Below are positions 56,000-64,000 of a stretch of 64,000 bases of DNA, one piece after another (the stretch's first letter is position 1; the number at the start of each line of letters is the position of its first letter). The notes under the pieces were generated by a model. That model was not told the DNA's origin and did no database searches. It saw nothing but the letters and a program-made list of their open reading frames with translations. The DNA is taken from assembly GCA_022747635.1 (NCBI GenBank), contig JAKTNV010000198.1, forward strand, positions 370,031 through 434,030, written 5' to 3'. The translations under genes were made by a program, and so were the position numbers. The DNA comes from Hetaerina americana. Taxonomy: Eukaryota > Arthropoda > Insecta > Odonata > Calopterygidae.

Positions 56000-58900
56000 G
56001 TATTCCGATTGAAAAATGAACGAATTTTGAATTAAGTAGTTTGTAAATACTACATTAAATACGTGTTGAAATAAAACGACATATTTTGCGATTGAGAAAT
56101 CAACGAATGCTGAATGAAGGAGTTTGAAATTTAACGATGTTATCGAAAACACGGAATTTAAATAATAACGATCTATTTTCTGTGGAAACTCCACTTCAAA
56201 TACTTGTTTAAATTAAAACGACATTTTTAGCGAGGGAGATATAAACGAAAAAGTAGTTTGATTATCTTAAATTGAAGAAATTTAGAGAAAGTTTGCGTTT
56301 TCATCAAAAATACGATCATTGGATGAAAACTAGCCGTTTTAAGTGGACACACCGCAAAACATGCCTGTGGAAAATCATAACACAAATGTTTGCGGGTAAA
56401 AAACCAACGAACTTTGAAAAATGTAAGTTAAAAAACTTGGAAGGAAATAATTGAGAGTAAATTTACGTTTTCAGCTTAAACACAAAGAAATCCATAAAAT
56501 CGAGGAAATACCATTTTAAATGCGTGTTAAAATTAAAGAGACATACCCTGCGATGAAGAAATCATCAAATGATGAAAAGAGGTGTTTTAATTACTTAAAT
56601 TAAATATATTTAGAGAAAATACGCATTTCATCGAAAATACGAAGAATAATAAAAAGCTAGCAGTTTTCAGTGTACTCGCCACAAAACATACGTGTTTTAA
56701 AAATTACCCATATTTTGCGATTGAAATTTCAAGGAATACCGAAAAAAGTAGTTTGTAACTCTTGAAAGGGTAAATATCTAGGGTAAAATAACGATTGCAT
56801 CGAAATCACGAAAAGTAAATAAATACGAGCAGTCGTCCGTTTAAATACCATAAAATTTATATAGAGAAAATTTACGATTTCAGCAAAAACACAAAAAATA
56901 CTTAAAAACGAGAAGTTATCTCTGGAAATACCACATAAAATACAAGTTTAAATTATAACGATATAATTTGTGATTTAAAAGACAACGAAAGGAAGATAAA
57001 GTAAACACTTGCTGTTTTCAGTGGAATGGCAACAAAACGTACGCGTTGATAATAATAACAACTTTTTTCGATTGCAAAATCAACGGATTAAAAAAAATAC
57101 GCGATTTCTTCGAAAATACGTAGATTGAATAAAAACGAGCAGTTTTCTGTGGAAATACCACATAAAACGCGTGTTCAAATTAACGAACATATTTTCGATA
57201 GATAAATCAACGAATGATGAAGAATGGCGCTTCAAACAATGAAATTGAAAAAAGTTAAAGAAAATACGAGATTACATGGAAAATACGAAGATTGAAAGAG
57301 AACTAGCTGTGCGCAGTGAACTCGCCACAAAACATGCGCGCTTAAAATCAAAACACAAATTTCTGCTATTAAAAATTCAACGAATTTTGAAAAAAGTAGT
57401 TTGATATACTTGAAAGGAAAATATTGAAAGATTATTAACGATCACATCGAAAACACGAAAATTAAATATGAACGAGCTGTTCTCAGTGGAAATACCGATT
57501 TAAATGCGTGTTAAAATTAAAACGACATACTCTGCGTTGAGAAAATACGTGATTGCATAAAAAATACGATGATTGAATAAAAACTACCAGTTTTCAGTGG
57601 ACTCGCCTCAAAACATACGTGTTTAAATAATTAACCATTTTTGCGATTGAAAATTTAACGAATTTTGAAAAAAGTAGTTCGAAATACTTAAAAGGAAAAT
57701 ATTGAGAGAAAATTACCTATTCCATCAAAAACACGAAAATTAAATAAAAAGAGCTGTTCATTGTGGTAATACCAATTTAAAATGCGTGTTAAAATTAAAA
57801 CGATATATTTTGCGGTGGAGAAATCAACGAATGATGAAAAAATGGGTTTGAAATTTAACGATATCATCTAAAACGGGGAAAATAATTAAACGAGTTGTTT
57901 TATGTGGAAAAACCATAAATACGTGTTTACATTCAATATAACGTATTTTTCGATGAAGAAATTAACAAATCATGAAAAAAGGGCTTTAAAACTTAACGAT
58001 TTCATTGAAAACACGGAAAAAAAGATAAAAACGAGCACTTTAATGTGGAAACTCCACTTCAAAAACTTGTTTAAATTAAAACGACATTTTTAGCGTTGGA
58101 GAAATAAACGAAAAAGGAGTTTGATTTACCTGAATTGAAGAAATGTAGAAAGAGTACGCGTTTTAATCCAAAATACGATTATTAAATGAAAACTAGCCGT
58201 TTTCAGTGGACATGCCGCAAAACATGCGCGTGGGAAATCATAACACCAATGTTTGCGGTTTAAAAACCAACGAATTTGAAAAAAGTTGTATGAAAATTTT
58301 GGAAGGTAATAATTGAGAGAAAATTTACGATTTCACCAAAAAACACAAAAAAAACATAAAAACAAGAAGTTCTATGTGGAAATCCATCATCAAATACTAG
58401 TTTAAATTATAAAGATATATTTTGCGATGTAAAAGACAAAGAATAATGAAAAACGTCGTTTGAAAACCTTGAATTGAAAAAATGTTGATTGATTAATTTC
58501 ATCGAAAATAAGAAGATAAAGTAAAAACTAGCAGTTTTTAGTGGAATTTACCAAAACTTACGCGTTGATAATAATAACAACTATTTTTCGATTGAAAAAT
58601 CAACGGATTAAAAAAAATACGCGATTTCATCGAAAATACGTATGAAGATAAAAACGAGCAGTTTTCTGTGGAAATACCACATAAAACAAGTGTTCAAATT
58701 AACGGACATATTTTCGATAGATATATCAACGAATGATGAAGAAAGGCGCTTGAATCAATGAAATCGAAAAGGTTAGAGAAAATACAAGATTACATCGAAA
58801 ATACGATCATTGGATGAAAACTAGTCGTTTTAAGTGGACACACCGAAAAACATGCGCGTGGAAAAGCATAACGCAAATGTTTGAGGGTAAAAAACCAACG

Positions 58901-59653
58901 TATTTTGAAAAATGTAGTTTGAAAAACTTGGAAGGAAATAATCGAGAGAAAATTTAACTTTTCAGCTTAAACACAAAGAAATCCATAAAATTGAGGAAAT
59001 ACCATTTTAAATGCGTGTTAAAATTAAAAGGACATACCCTGCGATGAAGAAATCATCAAATGATGAAAAGAGGTGTTTTAATTACTTAAATTAAATATAT
59101 TTAGAGAAAATACGCATTTCATCGAAAATACGAAGATTGATAAAAAGCTAGCAGTTTTCAGTGTATTCACCACAAAACACACGTGTTTTAAAAATTACCC
59201 ATATTTTGCGATTGAAATTTCAAGGAATACCGAAAAAAGTAGTTTGTAACTCTTGAAAGGAGAATATCTAGGGTAAAATAACGATTGCATCGAAATCACG
59301 AAAAGTAAATAAAGACGAGCAGATGTCCGTTTAAATACCACATAAATTACGTGTTTAAATTAAAACTATATATTTTGCGGTGGAGAAATCAACATATGAA
59401 GAAAAAATGAGTTTGAAATTTAACTATATCATCGAAAACATGGAAAAAAATTAAACGAGTAGTTTTATTTAATAATACCAGAAAAATACTTGATTACATT
59501 AAAAAAACGTATTTTTCCAAAACCAACGAATTATTAAAAAGAAGACTTGGAAGAAAATAATTGAGAGAAAATTTACGAATTCACCAAAAATACTAAAAAT
59601 TCATAATATCGAGGAGTTCTCCGTGGAAATCCCACATCAATTACTAGTTTAAA
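56000..59653. repeat. Satellite array, third segment, shuffled monomer order
   Basis: Continuation of the satellite after the mariner. Monomer subtypes found in the higher-order repeat to the right also occur here (for example the gaatggcgcttcaaacaatg type at 57229 and earlier at 53263) but in a different order and spacing, and several monomers are internally truncated. Confidence 0.88.
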
Positions 59654-61841
59654 TTATAACGATATAATTTGCGATGTAAAAGACAACGAATGAGGAAAAA
59701 AAAGTTTGAATAACTTGTATTTAAAAAATGATGAGAAAATACGTGTATGCATAAAAAATACGATGCTTGAATAAAAACTAGCAGTTTTCAGTGGACTCGC
59801 CACAAAACGTACGCGTTTAAAATAATCAAACCTACATTCCGATTGAAAAATCAACGGATTTTGAATAAAGTAGTTTGGAAATACTAGATTAAATTCGTAT
59901 TGAAATAAGACAACATAGTTTGCGATGGAGAAATCATCGAATGATGAATGAAGGAGTTTGAAATTTAACGATGTTATCGAAAACACGGAAAATAAATAAA
60001 AACTAGCTGTTTTCTGTGAAAACTCCACTTCAAATACTTGTTTAAATTAAAACGACATTTTTAGCGAGGGAGATAGAAACGAAAAAGTAGTTTGATTATC
60101 TTAAATTGAAGAAATTTAGAGAAAGTTCGCGTTTTCATCCAAAATACGATCATTGGATGAAAACTAGTCGTTTTCAGTGGACACGCCGCAAAACATGCGC
60201 GTGGAAAATCATAACACCAATGTTTGCGGTTAAAAAACTAACGAATTTTGAAAAATGTAGTTTGAAAAACTTGGAAGGAAATTATATGGAAAAAATTTAC
60301 GATTTCAGCAAAAACACAAATATACTTAAAAACGAGAAGTTATCTCTGGAAATACCACATCAAATACTAGATTAAGTTATAACGATATAATTTGTGATTT
60401 ATAAGACAACGAAAAGAACATAAGGTAAACACTAGCAGTTTTCAGTGGAATGGCAACAAAACGTACGCGTTGATAATAATAACAACTTTTTTTCGATCGA
60501 AAAATCAACGGATTAAAAAAAAAATGCGCGATTTCTTCGAAAATACGTAGATTGAATAAAAACGAGCAGTTTTCTGTGGAAATGCCACATAAAACCCGTG
60601 TTCAAATTAACGAACATATTTTCGATAGATAAATCAATGAATGATGAAGAATGGCGCTTCAAACAATGAAATTGAAAAAGTTAAAGAAAATACGAGATTA
60701 CATTGAAAATACGAAGATTGAAAGAGAACTAGCGGTTCTCAGCGAACTCGCCACAAAACATGCGCGCTTAAAATCAAAACACAAATTTCTGCTATTAAAA
60801 ATTCAACGAATTTTGAAAAAAGTAGTTCGATATACATGAAAGGAAAATATTGAGAGATTATGAACGATCACATCGAAAACACGAAAATTAAATATAAACG
60901 AGCTGTTCTCAGTGGAAATACCGATTTTAATTCATGTTAAAATTAAAACGACATACTCTGCGTTGAGAAAATACGTGAATGCATAAAAAATACGATGATT
61001 GAATAAAAACTACCAGTTTTCAGTGTACTCGCCTCAAAACATACGTGTTTAAATAATTAACCATATTTTGCGATTGAAAATTTAACGAATTTTGAAAAAA
61101 GTAGTTCGAACTACTTAAAAGGAAAATATTGAGAGAAAATTACCGATTCCATCAAAAACACGAAAATTAAATAAAAATAGCTGTTCTCTGTGGCAATACC
61201 AATTTAAAATGCGTGTTAAAATTAAAACGATATATTTTGCGGTGGAGAAATCAACGAATGATGAAAAAATGGGTTTGAAATTAACGATATCATCAAAACA
61301 CGGAAAATAATTAAATGAGTTGTTTTATGTGGAAAAGCCATTAATACGTGTTTACATTCAATATAACGTATTTTTCGATGGAGGAATTAACAAATCATGA
61401 AAAAAGGGCAATTTTCGTGTTTTTTCGTGTTTTCAATGAAAACTTAACGATTTCATTGAAAACACGGAAAAAAGATAAAAACGAGCACTTTTATGTGGAA
61501 ACTACACTTCAAAAACTTGTTTAAATTAAAACGACATTTTTAGCGTTGAAGAAATAAACGAAAAAGGAGTTTGATTTACCTATATTGAAGAAATTTAGAG
61601 AGAGTACGCGTTTAAATCGAAAATACGATCATTGGATAAAAAATAGCCTTTTTAGTGGACATGCCGCAAAACATGCGCCACCAATGTTTGCGGTTAAAAA
61701 ACAAACGAATTTTGAAAAAAGTAGTTAGAAAAACTTGCAGGGAAATAATCGAGAGAAAATTTACGATTTCACCAAAAACACAAAAAATACATAAATTCGA
61801 GGAGTTCTCCGTGGAAATCCCACATCAAATACTGGTTTAAG
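59654..61841. repeat. Higher-order satellite repeat, unit 1 (about 2,187 bp)
   Basis: Fourteen monomer landmarks (ttttcagtgg and variants, from 59786 to 61805) make up one unit, with spacings of about 100-225 bp and most near 165 bp. The same ordered set recurs 2,184-2,188 bp to the right with few differences, whereas neighbouring monomers within the unit differ strongly. Confidence 0.85.
61420..61473. repeat. Palindrome inside the satellite unit
   Basis: Arm 61420-61441 (ttttttcgtgttttcaatga plus aa) faces its inverted copy at 61451-61472 across a 9-base loop, with one mismatch. It arises where a monomer's fragment was duplicated in inverse orientation. It recurs in the next unit at about 63607-63660. 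Confidence 0.85.
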
Positions 61842-64000
61842 TTATAACGATATAATTTGCGATGTAAAAGACAACGAATGAGGAAAAAAAGAGTAAAAAT
61901 GACTTGAGTTGAAAAATGTTGAGAAAATACGTGAATGCATGAAAAATGCGATGGTTGAATAAAAACTAGTAGTTTTCAGTGGACTCGCCACAAAACGTAC
62001 GCGTTTAAAATAATCAAACCTACATTCACATTGAAAAATCAACGGATTTTGAATGAAGTAGTTTGGAAATACTACATCAAATACGTATTGAAATAAGACA
62101 ACATAGTTTGCGATTGAGAAATCAACGAATGATGAATGAAGGAGTTTGAAATTTAACGATGTTATCGAAAACACGGAATTTAAATAATAACGATCTATTT
62201 CCTGTGGAAACTCCACTTCAAATACTTGTTTAAATTAAAACGATATATTTAGCGAAGGAGATAGAAACGAAAAAAGTGTTTTATTTACTTAAATTGAAGA
62301 AATTTAGAGAAAGTACGCGTTTTCATCCAAAATACGATTTGGATGAAAACTAGTCATTTTCAGTGGACACGCCGCAAAACATGCGCGTGGAAAATCATAA
62401 CACTAATGTTTGCGGTTAAAAAACTAACGAATTTTGAAAAATGTAGTTTGAAAAACTTTGAGGGAAATTATATAGAGAAAATTTACGATTTCAGCAAAAA
62501 CACTAAAAATACTTAAAACGAGAAGTTATCTCTGGAAATACCACATCAAATACTAGTTTAAGTTATAACGTTATAATTTTTGAAATATAAGACAACGAAA
62601 AGAAGATAAGGTAAACACTAGCAGTTTTCAGTGGAATGGCAACAAAACGTACGCGTTGATAATAATAACACCTTTTTTCGATCGAAAAATCAACGGATTA
62701 AAAAAAAATGCGCGATTTCTTCGAAAATACGTAGATTGAATAAAAACGAGCAGTTTTCTGTGGAAATGCCACATAAAACCCGTGTTCAAATTAACGAACA
62801 TATTTTCGATAGATAAATCAACGAATGATGAAGAATGGCGCTTCAAACAATGAAATTGAAAAAATTTAAAGAAAATACGAGATTACATTGAAAATACGAA
62901 GATTGAAAGAGAACTAGCGGTTCTCAGTGAACTCGCCACAAAACATGCGCGCTTAAAATCAAAACACAAATTTCTGGTACTAAAAATTCAACGAATTTTG
63001 AAAAAAGTAGTTCGATATACATGAAAGGAAAATATTGAGAGATTATGAACGATCACATCGAAAACACGAAAATTAAATATAAACGAGCTGTTCTCAGTGG
63101 AAATACTGATTTTAATGCATGTTAAAATTAAAACGACATACTCTGCGTTGAGAAAATACGTGAATGCATAAAAAATACGATGATTGAATAAAAACTACCA
63201 GTTTTCAGTGTACTCGCCTCAAAACATACGTGTTTAAATAATTAACCATATTTTGCGATTGAAAATTTAACGAATTTTGAAAAAAGTAGTTCGAACTACT
63301 TAAAAGGAAAATATTGAGAGAAAATTACCGATTCCATCAAAATCACGAAAATTAAATAAAAATAGCTGTTCTCTGTGGCAAAACCAATTTAAAATGCGTG
63401 TTAAAATTAAAACGATATATTTTGCGGTGGTGAAATCAACGAATGATGAAAAAATGGGTTTGAAATTTAACGATATCATCAAAAACACGGAAAATAATTA
63501 AACGAGTTGTTTTATGTGGAAAAGCCATTAATACGTGTTTACATTCAATATAACGTATTTTTCGATGGAGAAATTTACAAATCATGAAAAAAGGGCAATG
63601 TTCGTGTTTTTTCGTGTTTTCAATGAAAACTTAACGATTTCATTGAAAACACGGAAAAAAGATAAAAACGAGCACTTTTATGTGGAAACTACACTTCAAA
63701 AACTTGTTTAAATTAAAACGACATTTTTAGCGTTGAAGAAATAAACGAAAAAGGAGTTTGATTTACCTAAATTGAAGAAATTTAGAGAGAGTACGCGTTT
63801 AAATCGAAAATACGATCATTGGATAAAAAATAGCCTTTTTAGTGGACATGCCGCAAAACATGCGCCACCAATGTTTGCGGTTAAAAAACAAACGAATTTT
63901 GAAGAAAGTAGTTAGAAAAACTTGCAGGGAAATAATTGAGAGAAAATTTACGATTTCACCAAAAACACAAAAAATTCATAAAATCGAGGAGTTCTCCGTG
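61842..64000. repeat. Higher-order satellite repeat, unit 2 (cut by window end)
   Basis: Near-copy of 59654-61841, continuing to the last base of the window. Local offsets of 2,184 to 2,188 reflect small indels. Confidence 0.85.

Noticed and set aside
51831..63488. Many short ORFs of 60-124 codons in the satellite array
   Set aside because: They repeat because the satellite repeats; composition is Lys/Asn/Phe-rich from AT content, with no domain.
51601..64000. CRISPR array or direct-repeat array of prokaryotic type
   Set aside because: The repeats are about 165 bp, diverged and contiguous without spacers; the surrounding elements are eukaryotic.

Overview
The window looks like repeat-dense, AT-rich heterochromatin from an animal, most probably an arthropod and perhaps an insect. 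The evidence is the mix of mobile elements: two full-length DD34D mariners, Jockey-, CR1/L2- and endonuclease-RT type LINEs, Penelope-like elements, a CsRn1-type Ty3/Gypsy element and a piggyBac relic. I found no gene that I can confidently call a functional host gene. There are no rRNA genes, no intact tRNA genes and no CRISPR arrays. Almost every coding trace is a broken mobile-element gene.

Region 1 (1-33.8 kb) is a segmental duplication. Four copies (A 1-7372, B 11664-19013, C 19028-27119, D 27134-33807) of a 7,350-bp composite unit lie head to tail. Each unit is a mosaic: antisense Jockey LINE, sense RNase-H LINE tail, antisense Penelope RT ending in a perfect hairpin, AT-rich non-coding DNA, antisense CR1-like LINE tail, antisense endonuclease-RT LINE tail, and a GC-richer block with direct repeats. 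B/C and C/D share one 14-bp filler junction, which creates a chimeric ORF. A and B are instead separated by 4.3 kb holding a diverged copy of part of the unit, an exon-like ORF, a piggyBac pseudogene carrying a tRNA-like SINE, and the 3' half of the Jockey LINE. Copy C carries a private LINE insertion. Copy D is C-like on its left, but beyond about 29.31 kb it is an older version, with a private Penelope insertion that carries a hammerhead ribozyme motif.

Region 2 (33.8-51.6 kb) is a nest of insertions: two LINEs tail to tail, the longer one split by a 1,326-bp mariner; a (TA)n tract; an internally deleted mariner split by a rearranged Penelope element (14-bp target duplication, inverted multi-unit ends, 34-bp tail); a CR1/L2-like LINE; and a CsRn1-type Gypsy element lacking most of gag and RT. 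The stretch 48.6-51.3 kb has no recognisable element but holds coding-like traces that may be a decayed host sequence.

Region 3 (51.6 kb to the window end) is a satellite array of diverged, roughly 165-bp monomers. It is interrupted by an internally deleted mariner (51866-52618) and a second full-length mariner (54672-55997). Over the last 4.3 kb the monomers are organised as a 2,187-bp higher-order repeat. Tandem duplications, nested transposons and a satellite with higher-order structure together suggest pericentromeric or other heterochromatic DNA; this is inference.
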